Below are positions 8,658 through 17,720 of a stretch of DNA of 64,000 nt, piece by piece. Location: contig DASXUX010000047.1 of assembly GCA_036504595.1 (NCBI GenBank), positions 94,611-158,610 on the forward strand, written 5' to 3'. Source of the DNA: DASXUX01 sp036504595. GTDB lineage: Bacteria; Planctomycetota; SZUA-567; H5-PLA8. A program made the position numbers and the translations under genes. The stretch's first letter is position 1. Each line of letters opens with the position of its first letter. A model generated the notes under the pieces. It was not told the DNA's origin. It saw nothing but the letters and a program-made list of their open reading frames with translations, and made no database searches.

Positions 8658-10862
8658 TCAGTTTACATTCGTCGCGCTGATGCAGAACGGCGCTCCCGGA
8701 AATTCCAGCACGCCGCCGCATTCGAAATCCGCCTTGCCGTCCGCGCCCATGCCAAAGCGCGCGCCGCCATTCGTCGCGAAGACCAGTTCGCTGTACCGGT
8801 AGTTGACGATCTTTCGGCCTTTGAAATCGGCAACCGTGATCAGCGCCGTCTGGATGCCGTGCGTGTCGGCGACTTCCACGTGCACGGGGTCGAGCAGCCG
8901 CGCGTCGCGCAGGCGCCGCGCTACCTCCGCGCCTTTTTCCGAATAATGCACCCACGCGATCTCGCGATCGCCGCGCGAAACGGCCAGGAACGAATCGTGC
9001 GAGAATTTTTGATAAGCCAGGCACACCGGATTGCGCCCGACCTGCACGGTGCCGATGCACGCGGCGTCCTGTGCCCCAGCAGCCGCTTCGGTCGCCAGTC
9101 CGCCCACTTTGTAGATGCCGATGCGCCCGTCTTGCGACGCGACGAAGGCTCGCGCGTGCTTGCCGCCTTCCATGCTCGCCAAAACCGCCGTGGGCTGCGG
9201 CTGAGCCAGCACCGCGACAACCGGCGGCTTCCAGGACGGTTCGACATCAAAGGTCTGCGGCCACTGCTTGGGGTCGGGCCCCGAATCGCGCGTCTTCTTG
9301 TAGTTCTCGTCGCTCGTGAAGTACATTTCCCTCACACGCGCGAAGAGCGGCTGAAGATCAAGGAACGCGACTTTTCCTTCGCTGCTTGAAATCACGACCG
9401 CAAACCCGCAGCGGCTGCAGTAATGGCCGTTGTTTCCGTTGTAGAAACATTCGCGGTGGCCGGGTTGTGAGAGATCGAACGTTCGCAGCGTGGTCTGGTT
9501 CCCGTCCGGCCCGTTCAGGCGCACCATCGTTGTGTCGCCCACAGCCGAGATCCCCGACGGAAAACTGATTCCCGGCAAGTCCACGAAGCCCAGGAGCTTC
9601 ATGCGCGTGAAGACCGCCACGTTCGGCAGGCACGGGTGGTCGTCTTTCCATTCGTGAGCAAACCCCGTCTTCTTGGCGCTGCTCTCGAGCGCGATTACAG
9701 CCACCTGTCCTTTATTCTGTTCCACGTCGCAAACGGTGATCAGCGCGAACTCGTTTTTGTTCGTGACCGAAATCGCCGTCGGAATTTTCCCGCGCGGAAG
9801 CAACAGCGCCGGATCGGAGCCCTTTCCCGTGCACGTGCCCGCGGTGGCGACCAGCCCGGAAGAAAAAACGATCACGCCGCAATTCGACCACGTCCCCATC
9901 CCGCGCGCCATGAACACCGGCGCTCCCGGATGCCCGCCCGCCGCCTGCTGCCAGTGCTTCGACGCCGGTTCCGGCCGGAAGCCGCCCCACCACGGCGGCT
10001 CTGGCTTCTCGCTGAAGCAGTTGTTCGACATTTCCAAAACGGTCACGCGGTCCACACCGAGCCCGTTATCTGGCACGTACAGAATCTGCCCCTGCGTGCT
10101 GCTGTAATCGCCCGCGTCCTTCGACCACGGCCCGCCGACTTGGTAGTGCCTGTTCTTCGCGCCGCCGTCTTTGCTCGGCGGCATCCATATCTCCGGGATC
10201 TTCTCCGCCTGCCCTTTGTGATAGAACGCATAATCCGGCCCCAGCCGCCGGTCCGCGCCCGCGAGGCTGAAATCGGTCAGCAGACGCAGCACCGCCGAAC
10301 GATCCGCTTTGCCTGCCGTGGGAGCGACACTCTTGTCGCGCTCAGTCGTTGTTTTCTCCGTGCTCTCTTTTGCCGGCCCAACGCTGTTCTGCTTTAGCCA
10401 CGCCCAGCGCGCCGCTGCCGCGTCGCGCACGGTGGGGCTCAGTTCCACTGCTTTGGTGAGAACCTCGTCCGCTTTAGCGGTTTGTTTTGCTGCCGCGTAA
10501 AAATCTGCGAGCACCACCAGCCCTTCGGCATTCTTGGCGAAACAGGCTGAGGCCGTCGCAGTGAGTTGCTCCGGCTTCAATCTCTCCCAGGTGACAGTCA
10601 GAACGTTGCCGCTGACGAGAAACGAAACCTGCTTCTCATCACAGGACGTGAATTCTGCCCAATCGGGTTTTCCAAATAGATCGATCCAGACGCGCACCTT
10701 TCCGCCGCCGCGCGTGTTCTTGATAAGCGATTCCTGCAACGCCTTGCGTGCCTGCGCTTCATCCGACGGCGTGAAATCCGCACCATCACAAAGAACGCAT
10801 GCGGTGAGAATAAGAAGTCCGAAACTTCTCACCACAGAGGACACAGAGGCTCTTCTTATCAA
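8658..10862 (-). CDS. Secreted beta-propeller-like protein of unknown function
   Basis: An exported protein of about 734 residues. After the signal peptide comes a short helical domain, then a long region of repeated beta-strand blocks with AVLASMEGGKHARAFVASQD-like blades, suggesting a WD40/YVTN-type propeller. A CSRC pair lies in the middle. The longest frame starts with ATG at 10910, overlapping the upstream stop by ATGA, but its first 16 residues (acidic AEDAEGAEE) are encoded by an interspersed repeat and spoil the signal peptide. A TTG at 10862 preceded by GGAGGA (7-base gap) gives a normal signal peptide (IRRASV...FGLLILTACVLC) and is preferred; ATG 10910 with coupled translation remains possible. 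Last gene of the operon with the 14831 regulator. No enzyme motif recognised. Confidence 0.75.
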   Translation of the reverse strand: MIRRASVSSVVRSFGLLILTACVLCDGADFTPSDEAQARKALQESLIKNTRGGGKVRVWIDLFGKPDWAEFTSCDEKQVSFLVSGNVLTVTWERLKPEQLTATASACFAKNAEGLVVLADFYAAAKQTAKADEVLTKAVELSPTVRDAAAARWAWLKQNSVGPAKESTEKTTTERDKSVAPTAGKADRSAVLRLLTDFSLAGADRRLGPDYAFYHKGQAEKIPEIWMPPSKDGGAKNRHYQVGGPWSKDAGDYSSTQGQILYVPDNGLGVDRVTVLEMSNNCFSEKPEPPWWGGFRPEPASKHWQQAAGGHPGAPVFMARGMGTWSNCGVIVFSSGLVATAGTCTGKGSDPALLLPRGKIPTAISVTNKNEFALITVCDVEQNKGQVAVIALESSAKKTGFAHEWKDDHPCLPNVAVFTRMKLLGFVDLPGISFPSGISAVGDTTMVRLNGPDGNQTTLRTFDLSQPGHRECFYNGNNGHYCSRCGFAVVISSSEGKVAFLDLQPLFARVREMYFTSDENYKKTRDSGPDPKQWPQTFDVEPSWKPPVVAVLAQPQPTAVLASMEGGKHARAFVASQDGRIGIYKVGGLATEAAAGAQDAACIGTVQVGRNPVCLAYQKFSHDSFLAVSRGDREIAWVHYSEKGAEVARRLRDARLLDPVHVEVADTHGIQTALITVADFKGRKIVNYRYSELVFATNGGARFGMGADGKADFECGGVLEFPGAPFCISATNVN

Positions 10863-10898
10863 TGCATTTTCCTCCGCGCCCTCTGCGTCCTCTGCGGT
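10831..10898. repeat. Interspersed inverted repeat of 9-base units, inside a coding start
   Basis: ACCACAGAGGACACAGAGG (10831-10849) and its near-complement CCTCTGCGTCCTCTGCGGT (10880-10898) are inverted arms made of CTCTGTGGT-like 9-mers. Other copies are at 25897-25971, about 22890-22925 and 55583-55600. Here it encodes the first residues of the 8658 gene. Confidence 0.75.
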
Positions 10899-10906
10899 AA
10901 GATTCT

Positions 10907-13900
10907 TCATTCCCCGAACTGGAATTCGCCCCAGTTCTTCGGCGACATCTGCAACTCAAATACTTCGTCGCTGACCAGCCCGGTGGACTGATTGCTCCAG
11001 TATGTGCGTAGAGCCGTGTCGTTCCCGGCCTTGTTGCTGTGGGTCACGCCAACGTCGCCGCGCAGCTTCAGTCCGGCTTTCGGAGAGAAGCCCAGCGCAG
11101 CGATGGGGATCGCAGCCTCCACCGTATATTGCCGGTTCACGTTGTCTACTTTGACTTCGATGCGCGCATCCTTGAGCACCAGCACGCTCTCCATCACGTA
11201 GTCTTTGATCACGCCGGAGTTGAACGACTTCGGGTGTTTCTCGGCGGCCACTTTGCGATAGAGCACCGCTGTTGGCTTGCCCTGGAACGGTCCAATCGAT
11301 AGACGCAGGTCGCCGAGCACCGCCTCGTTGCGGTCGGCTTTCGCGGCCGGGTCGGTGCCAAGCTGCAAGTCCACCGTGTCGCCGCGCGCGTACAGGAACT
11401 CCGGCGCATCCGCGCCGTTGACCCACGGCGTGTCGTCCTTCACTTCCCATGCGACGTACAGGCTCGCGTCGTCCCACGCCACGCCGGTGCGCACGTGCGC
11501 GGACTCCATCTTTTGATACGACACGATTGTCTTGAAGTCTTTCTCAAGGCTGCCCGTAAATTGCGGCGAAGCTTTTTGCACGGCCATGGACTTCAGACCG
11601 GTAGATTCTTGCAGATATTTTTCGCGCCAACTTTGAGCGGTCTTCGCGTCGTCGTCGCTCAGTGAGACTTTTCCGCCGGTCAGCGCGCGGATGCTCTCCA
11701 GCCCGACAACTTCCAGATTCCAGAAGCTGATGTGCCCGGCCTGCACCGAAAGCTTGCCGTCCTTCTGCTGTGTGATCGATCCGCCAAACGCTTCCTCGCC
11801 GGCGCCCGGCGGGCATGTGTCCATGCTCGCGCCCGGCACGGCTTTTTCCGGCCACACGTTCTTCATCGGGTCGCCTTCGAAAAGCTTCGTCAAATAAAAG
11901 CCCTTCTCGGTCAACACGTGCCACTCGCCTTTGTTCGTCGGGATGACCCACAGGCTGCCGACGGGTTCAGGCAGTTTCCCGGACCCGCATATATCGTACG
12001 CGCCGCGAATCATGCCGACTTCCGGCGCGCAGGCGCGGTGCGAGCCGTGGACGCCGGTGAAGTTGCTGGGATAAGCCCACACGCGCCGGCCGCTTTGCAG
12101 GTCGAAGCACTCCACGGTCGAATGATCTTCGCCATAACAACCGTTCCATAGCATGTAGCGGCCATCCGGGGAGCCCATCCCGTGCATCGCGCCCATCCCG
12201 CCGCGCTGCTGCGCGTTCTCCGGGCCCGCCATCTTCTTGGCTTGCGAGAAATCGTAGATCGGCGCGCCGCAAGGCGTCCAGCCGCTCACAGTCACCTGAT
12301 ACAAGCTGCCATAGAAGCTCATGTCGCGCGACATGGACAGATACCAGCCCTGAATCCAGCCGCCGAGGTCGATGTCGTAAGTTTTGATTTCGTCGGGCTG
12401 TTCTTGCGCGTCGTCGTTGGCGTCCGACCAGACTTCGACCACGCGGCGTTTTTTGCCTTTCTCGGCCCCCTCTTTTTCCGTTGGGGTAAGCCGCGCGCGG
12501 AGCTTGTATTGTGCGTCGCCAAGGCGTTCGTACAGGCGGACTGTGCTGATGCCGGTGCAGCCGCCGCTGGGCGAGGTCGCCAGGAATAGTTGCCTTTTGG
12601 GTCCGAAGCCAAAAGCGACGGAGCCCATTCCTTCGCGCGTGATCGCGCCCAGGCACGCTGCTTTACCGGTCTGGGGATCGATGCGCCACTCGCAGCCCTG
12701 CCCCACCATCAGGAACGGATCGAGCGGATTGATGGCACTGCCCATTGCGCCATACGACGACGAGCCGAAGTATTCGGCCTTGAACGCGCCCGTCTGAGCG
12801 TCCCAGACGCTCACGCGCCGCGGCGAGCCGTCGTCTTCGGCGGCCCAAAGCTGCCCCTTGCCGTCAATCGCGAGTCCGCTGATGTTGAACAAGCCATCAG
12901 GCGTCCAGGGCCCGAGCAGCGCTCGCCCGCCTTTGCGGCCGATTGTGCGCGTCAGCTTTCCATCAGGCGAAAAGACCTGAACCTGATGGCTTTCGCCGCG
13001 AATGCCGACGTAGATGTTCCCCGTTTTGTCGAGCGCCAGCGCCTGGCCCCAGTCTTTACCGGCGAGCTCCAGCTTTCCGATTTCTTTCGCCTGCCCGCTC
13101 TCGACGTTCACGCGGAGAATGTTCTTGGCCTCGGAAAGCACCACGACGTCCTGGCCGTCCAGACTTTCAAGGTCGCCGGGCTTGGTAACTTCAAGTTTCT
13201 TCTGCAAGGTTCCCGTCTTCGCGTCCACGACGCAGATCACGTTCTTTTCGTGAAAGCTGATGAAGACGCGGCCTTTTGCCGCGGCCAGAGCGGTCGGCTG
13301 CTGCGGAGCATCTTTCGCATCGCCCCACAAGTCTTTCATTGTCAGGTCGGTGCTCTTGAGCGCGCTCCATTCGGTGTAACGGCCGGTTTGGGCGTCCACG
13401 CGGTAGATGCCGCGCGTCACATACGCCCCCACGTCGTTCCACGCGTAAACGGTTGTGCCATCCGACGCCAGCGGGCCTGCCGAGGCGATGCCGCCGCGAA
13501 TGTTCTTCCACTTGACGTTCCCTTGTGGATCGCAGGCCAGCAGCGGTTTGTCGCCTTCGCCGCCGCCCCAGCCGCAGTAGACGCGTTCGCCGTCCGCCGC
13601 GCACGCGATCGGATTGCCATGGTCCGCGCCCCACGCCGCTCCGCCCCATGGCGCCGCCCCGCTGTTGCCGGCCCAGCCGCGCAGTTTCAGGCCGATGCCG
13701 GTGTGGAAGATGGCTTCCCAACTGTACTCGCCGGCCGGAAGCACTTCGCCAGGTTTGCGCACGGACATTGTCGTCAGGCCGTCCCACTTCACCGTGTGCG
13801 GGCCTTTCGTGTAGAACGCGCAGGACAAAAGCTGGCGCGCGACGCTGCCATCGGTTTTGAAAAGATTGAGCGATACGTAGCCGTCTTCGGGAGCGGTGAA

Positions 13901-14815
13901 GGTGATCGGCTTGAAGCCGTCGGGTTCGCGGCTTTTCACGACGCCGGTCCAATCGACGACCGGCACGTTTTGTTCCAGCTTCACAGCAAACTCGCGCGCG
14001 TCCGACAGGCGCACGGGCCGCGGCGAAAGCTGTCCTTTAGCTTCAAGCGACGCGAAGCCCCAGCAGCCACTGCCCTGGAAAGTGAAAATGCGGTCGATCG
14101 CCACGCCGGGCTTGAAGACATCTTTGATCGTCAGCCGTCCGCCGCTGCCGACGGTGAAGTTGGGTTCGAACGTCAGCAGCATGCGCTCGCCGGCCTTGGG
14201 CTTGTAGTTGGGCTTGCAGAGCAGGTCCCAGGGCATCGCGATTTCCTGCGAGTAGCCTTTGCCGTCCGGATATTTCAGGAACGCCTGCTGCGCGCCTTTT
14301 TCCTTTGCGTCCTTCAAGCCGCTTTCGTTGAAGAGCCGGCCGTAGGCGATGTCGATCACATCCAAGCCGTCGCGGTCGCGCCAGCAGGTCAGGTGAGACG
14401 TGCGCGTCATTATTGCGTCTTTGGCGTCCCGGTCGGGGTGGACAACTTCCGGCGCCGTCACGTCCGGTGCGGTGACGACCCGGAACTGCAGGCAGTCGCC
14501 GTTGAATCCGTAATCGCCTTTCACGCTGCCACGGTTGCCCATCGGCGTGGGATCGATCCAGCGCGCGAGAATGTAGAGATTCTTGTCGTCGTACATCGCA
14601 TGCAGCCAGACCGCGAACTTGTCGCGCGCATTCTCCACGTCGCCGCAGGCGAAAACACCGCCGGACAAATCCCAGTCCGTGACTTGGCCGTCGATGACGA
14701 CCGGCCCGGGCGCGTGCAGCACCTGCATGTTCAGGTGCTCGGTTTCGGTGGCTCGCGAGAAATGCGAGGCGAGCACCATCACCCAGAGCATCAGCGATTT
14801 AGCGATTGGTTTCAT
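10907..14815 (-). CDS. Large secreted multidomain protein: DOMON/CBM9-like ends around a beta-propeller
   Basis: 1302 residues with an N-terminal signal peptide (KSLMLWVMVLASHFSRA). Residues about 30-270 resemble a CBM9-like/DOMON sugar- or haem-binding domain (VIDGQVTDWD at its start). About 300-370 is a FlgD-type Ig-like domain (LNLFKTDGSVARQLL, HTVKWDGL). About 380-900 forms PQQ/NHL-like propeller repeats (GNIYVGIRGES, GLAIDGKGQLWAAEDD). The C-terminal 190 residues are a second CBM9-like domain (GVAWDDASLYVAWEVKDDT). No catalytic residues were identified; binding of polysaccharide is an inference. GAGAGGG precedes the ATG by 4 bases. The next gene overlaps its stop or starts 45 bases later, and the GntR/LacI regulator gene ends 15 bases upstream, so the three probably form one operon. 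Confidence 0.85.
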   Translation of the reverse strand: MKPIAKSLMLWVMVLASHFSRATETEHLNMQVLHAPGPVVIDGQVTDWDLSGGVFACGDVENARDKFAVWLHAMYDDKNLYILARWIDPTPMGNRGSVKGDYGFNGDCLQFRVVTAPDVTAPEVVHPDRDAKDAIMTRTSHLTCWRDRDGLDVIDIAYGRLFNESGLKDAKEKGAQQAFLKYPDGKGYSQEIAMPWDLLCKPNYKPKAGERMLLTFEPNFTVGSGGRLTIKDVFKPGVAIDRIFTFQGSGCWGFASLEAKGQLSPRPVRLSDAREFAVKLEQNVPVVDWTGVVKSREPDGFKPITFTAPEDGYVSLNLFKTDGSVARQLLSCAFYTKGPHTVKWDGLTTMSVRKPGEVLPAGEYSWEAIFHTGIGLKLRGWAGNSGAAPWGGAAWGADHGNPIACAADGERVYCGWGGGEGDKPLLACDPQGNVKWKNIRGGIASAGPLASDGTTVYAWNDVGAYVTRGIYRVDAQTGRYTEWSALKSTDLTMKDLWGDAKDAPQQPTALAAAKGRVFISFHEKNVICVVDAKTGTLQKKLEVTKPGDLESLDGQDVVVLSEAKNILRVNVESGQAKEIGKLELAGKDWGQALALDKTGNIYVGIRGESHQVQVFSPDGKLTRTIGRKGGRALLGPWTPDGLFNISGLAIDGKGQLWAAEDDGSPRRVSVWDAQTGAFKAEYFGSSSYGAMGSAINPLDPFLMVGQGCEWRIDPQTGKAACLGAITREGMGSVAFGFGPKRQLFLATSPSGGCTGISTVRLYERLGDAQYKLRARLTPTEKEGAEKGKKRRVVEVWSDANDDAQEQPDEIKTYDIDLGGWIQGWYLSMSRDMSFYGSLYQVTVSGWTPCGAPIYDFSQAKKMAGPENAQQRGGMGAMHGMGSPDGRYMLWNGCYGEDHSTVECFDLQSGRRVWAYPSNFTGVHGSHRACAPEVGMIRGAYDICGSGKLPEPVGSLWVIPTNKGEWHVLTEKGFYLTKLFEGDPMKNVWPEKAVPGASMDTCPPGAGEEAFGGSITQQKDGKLSVQAGHISFWNLEVVGLESIRALTGGKVSLSDDDAKTAQSWREKYLQESTGLKSMAVQKASPQFTGSLEKDFKTIVSYQKMESAHVRTGVAWDDASLYVAWEVKDDTPWVNGADAPEFLYARGDTVDLQLGTDPAAKADRNEAVLGDLRLSIGPFQGKPTAVLYRKVAAEKHPKSFNSGVIKDYVMESVLVLKDARIEVKVDNVNRQYTVEAAIPIAALGFSPKAGLKLRGDVGVTHSNKAGNDTALRTYWSNQSTGLVSDEVFELQMSPKNWGEFQFGE

Positions 14816-14830
14816 TAAACCCTCTCTTTC

Positions 14831-15949
14831 CTATCTTGTGAGCAGATCTCGTGCGTCGCGCACGCTAACCAGAACGCCGGAACTCCCGCCGTTCCTTGCG
14901 CGCGGCAATTCGTCTTCAAAACGTGGCAGCACAGGAATGCTGTCGGGCACGCGCGCTCCGGCGCGCTGTTTGTCGAGCGCATCCAGACAGAGCGCCAGCA
15001 ACTCGCGCACATCGTAGCCCAGCCGCCGAATGGGCAGCACGGACGGCGTCGGCCACGGGAAATTGCAGTGCCCGACGACTTCAACATCGTCTGGCGCGCG
15101 CAGGCCCGCTGCGACGATTCCGGCTGTGGCGTACTCCACCAGGTTGTCATCGGCGATCAGCAGCGCGTTGGGCCGCTCGTTGGGATTTCCCTGCAACAGC
15201 AAATGGACGGTGTTGCGGGCCCATTCGGCGGCATATTGAGCCACCGATTGCATCCAGTATGGCTTGTGAATCATGCCGCGGCGCGCGGCTTCTTGTTGAA
15301 AGAAATTGACCAGTTGCGGCGCGTGGCCCGGCGCCATGATGGCGGCGACACGCCGCCTGCCTTTTGCGGCGAAATGATCGAGCGCTCGGCGGACGAGCGC
15401 CTGGCCATCGAGCGTGACGACGGGAATGCCAAATTCTTTTCTGTCGTGAACGGCGACGCGCGGAAGGTTCGGTAGGTCCAGCACCGGCGTGCCGGCGAGG
15501 CGGTAGGCCGAGGTCGGGAAGATCAGACCGGCGAGAGAATGCCGGCGCACCGCCGCTTCCAGCCGCGGGTACTCTTCCGATTGCGCGCCTTTATCGAGCC
15601 CGTGAAACAGAATGAACCGGCGCGAGGAGTTCTTCTGCAGGCGCGCCGCTTCGTTGCTCAAAGCAGTCCAGTAGCGGACCCAACGGTCTTCCTGCGATGG
15701 GAAGTACTGAAAGATGATCGCGTACTGGCAGAGGTGCGGCGGCAGAGCGCTGACGAACGTTCCATTCCGGCCGTCCGCGTACACGAAACCTTCGCTTTCG
15801 AGCGCCTCCAATGCGCGCTGCACCGTTACCAGGCTTGCGCGATAGCGGTCGCACATCTCGCGGCGGGTCGGCATGCGCTTTCCCGGGCCGAACTTCCCTG
15901 CCGCGATCTGGTTCCGCAGCAACGTCGAGAGGTCTTCGCACTTCACCAT
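14831..15949 (-). CDS. GntR/LacI hybrid transcriptional regulator
   Basis: 372 residues. Residues 1-70 are a GntR-type winged helix (LRNQIAAGKFGPGKRMPTRR, then VTVQRALEALESEGFV). Residues about 80-350 are a LacI-type periplasmic-binding fold that should sense a small sugar (LAGLIFPTSAYRLAGTPVLD, RALDHFAAKGRRRVAAIMAP, ALLIADDNLVEYATAGIVAAG). This AraR-like layout is common in polysaccharide-use loci. It is the first gene of a leftward operon with two secreted propeller proteins, which it probably controls together with itself; an inverted repeat lies 35 bases upstream. The effector is unknown. Confidence 0.9.
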   Translation of the reverse strand: MVKCEDLSTLLRNQIAAGKFGPGKRMPTRREMCDRYRASLVTVQRALEALESEGFVYADGRNGTFVSALPPHLCQYAIIFQYFPSQEDRWVRYWTALSNEAARLQKNSSRRFILFHGLDKGAQSEEYPRLEAAVRRHSLAGLIFPTSAYRLAGTPVLDLPNLPRVAVHDRKEFGIPVVTLDGQALVRRALDHFAAKGRRRVAAIMAPGHAPQLVNFFQQEAARRGMIHKPYWMQSVAQYAAEWARNTVHLLLQGNPNERPNALLIADDNLVEYATAGIVAAGLRAPDDVEVVGHCNFPWPTPSVLPIRRLGYDVRELLALCLDALDKQRAGARVPDSIPVLPRFEDELPRARNGGSSGVLVSVRDARDLLTR

Positions 15950-15983
15950 TCAGTGTTCCGCCTTTGTTATATCTGTACACTCT

Positions 15984-15997
15984 ATGTTATAGAACAT
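15984..15997. promoter_or_regulatory. Candidate operator upstream of the GntR/LacI regulator
   Basis: ATGTT-ATAG-AACAT: 5-bp inverted arms with a 4-base spacer, 35 bases upstream of the regulator start, within an A/T-rich stretch that also has TGTACA at 15974-15979. The location suits an autoregulatory operator. The site is short and untested. Confidence 0.3.
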
Positions 15998-16162
15998 TAA
16001 ACAAATCTGGAAAAAAAAGAGTCTGTCGTGCTTGTCCGGTGGGATGGCGCGTTATGTTCGCAAGTACGGCAGAAGCCGGTGGATGAACTGGGGCCACTAG
16101 ACCAAGCGCTTCGCCGCGGGCGCGGTGTACCTCAAGAGAAGTGAATCTCTGGAGAACTGTTT

Positions 16163-17503
16163 ATGACGACGCCCGACACCGCTGCTTCCGGCAGTCAAGG
16201 CGAGCGGCTTGAACAAGGCGCCGGTCCGGAGCTGGGCTCGTTCGAGTCGCCGGCAGATTATCAGTTCGAGGAGGAACTTCGCTCCAGGCCGCCGCGGGTT
16301 GTGCCGGCGGAACTGAGCAAGGGCCGCTTTGGCACAAAACGCCGGCGAGCAGTTTGGGCCGCGATGGCTGTGGGGCTGCTGTGTCTGGCGTTTGCGCAGA
16401 TTCCCGTCATCCACTACTGGGCGCTGTTCCTTTTGCCGCTCGATTATCTTTCCTGGATCGGGCTGGCATGCGTGGCGATAGGCGCTGTCGCCTTTATCCA
16501 AAACCGAGTGGCACGCGGTCCGTACCGCTACGTAGAGGATGGAATCCCCATTGTTGCTCGCATATGCGAGCTCACACTGACGCCCACTCTGATCATGGAT
16601 GGGCAGCCCAGCACGTATCGTTTTGCTGCGACGATCCAATACCGAGACCCGCGCTCCGGGCAGATCGCCATAGCGCAAACCATGTCGGAGGAGTTTTCTA
16701 GCGATGCCAAGGATTCTCTGACGACGTCGTTTCGCGTGGGGGATCACGTCACGGCTGTTTATCTGGAGCCGGACTTGGCGGCAACGCTTCGTCTCTATGG
16801 ATTCCTGGATTTGAGGCCCAACCTGGGGCTCATTTCCCGAAAGCAGGAGTGCCCTGGCGGAGTTCTGCAACTGTGCGCTGGCATCGCGGGAATTTTTGCG
16901 CTCTTCTTCATTCTGGCGTGGAATGTCTATGCGTTCAGCGCGTATCAACCTCTCGCCATGCCGGTATCACACAGCGTAATCGCCTTCGTCATCGGAGCTG
17001 CGCTCCTGGGTGGAGCGCTCTTGGGTTTCTTCGCGTACTCCTATTTATCTGCGCGGCGGGAATTAGCGAAACGGAACGCGGAGGCGCAGACGACTGGGGA
17101 AGCCCTGCTCATCGAGCCGGCGGGCCGGCGGTTTTTCGGCTATCACGGGAAGTTCATGAGCGCTGTGATATTGGCCGGTTCACTGTTGCTGGGCGGCATT
17201 ACCTTTTTGTGCTGGACGTATTCGGCCAACGCGCTGCTGGACAGTTCGCCGCCCAAGTACCAGCCGGTGACGATCGACAAGATGGTTCAAGTCACGCACT
17301 CGTTCCTGTTTCGGGAATATAAGATTGAGTATCGCACGGCAGATGGCGAGAAGCACACGCTGCTCTCCAGTCCGAAATACATGGTCTTTCTTCGGCGCGG
17401 CCCTGCCACGGCCGAGGTCCATCGTGGGCGGTTTGGCTGGCCTTGGGTGCGGATCATTTTGCCGCCGCTGATTATCAAGGACGCGGAAGAGCAGAAGTTG
17501 TGA
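16163..17503 (+). CDS. DUF3592-type multi-pass membrane protein
   Basis: 446 residues. An acidic cytoplasmic tail of about 65 residues precedes two membrane segments (WAAMAVGLLCLAFAQIPV; YLSWIGLACVAIGAVAFI). A DUF3592-like beta domain follows (CELTLTPTLIMDGQPSTYRF through FRVGDHVTAVYLEPD), then a second membrane pair (about 225-300), another segment near 335 and a second, degenerate DUF3592-like C-terminal domain (FREYKIEYRTADGEKHTLL). GGAG lies 8 bases before the ATG. DUF3592 has no assigned function. It is divergent from the GntR/LacI regulator and stands alone. The 216-base gap after it holds GTGCAC-TT-GTGCAC (about 17660-17674) and AGCGCT repeats but no clear terminator. Confidence 0.8.
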   Translation: MTTPDTAASGSQGERLEQGAGPELGSFESPADYQFEEELRSRPPRVVPAELSKGRFGTKRRRAVWAAMAVGLLCLAFAQIPVIHYWALFLLPLDYLSWIGLACVAIGAVAFIQNRVARGPYRYVEDGIPIVARICELTLTPTLIMDGQPSTYRFAATIQYRDPRSGQIAIAQTMSEEFSSDAKDSLTTSFRVGDHVTAVYLEPDLAATLRLYGFLDLRPNLGLISRKQECPGGVLQLCAGIAGIFALFFILAWNVYAFSAYQPLAMPVSHSVIAFVIGAALLGGALLGFFAYSYLSARRELAKRNAEAQTTGEALLIEPAGRRFFGYHGKFMSAVILAGSLLLGGITFLCWTYSANALLDSSPPKYQPVTIDKMVQVTHSFLFREYKIEYRTADGEKHTLLSSPKYMVFLRRGPATAEVHRGRFGWPWVRIILPPLIIKDAEEQKL

Positions 17504-17720
17504 CGCGGACGCGACAGAAGATGAGAGTCGCAAACACCCAAACAAGCGCCAAAATGCGCGCAGTAAAAACGGGAAAGCACCGTCATTATTGTAGCGCTCT
17601 CTGAAGCGCTGGGGTGGGTATTGCCTGGCGCGCTGCACACGTGCAACGAGCGCGATAGTGCACTTGTGCACTTTTGGACAGAAGAATAGCGGCAGTTGCA
17701 GCACCATTTGAGGGACACAG

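Noticed and set aside
12590..14818. 742-codon open frame opposite the DOMON/propeller gene
   Set aside because: Antisense shadow: no ribosome site, no recognisable domain, and the minus-strand gene has a signal peptide and clear domains.
16097..16948. 283-codon minus-strand open frame opposite the DUF3592 gene
   Set aside because: Overlaps a gene with clear membrane segments and a ribosome site; its own translation is low-complexity and unmatched.
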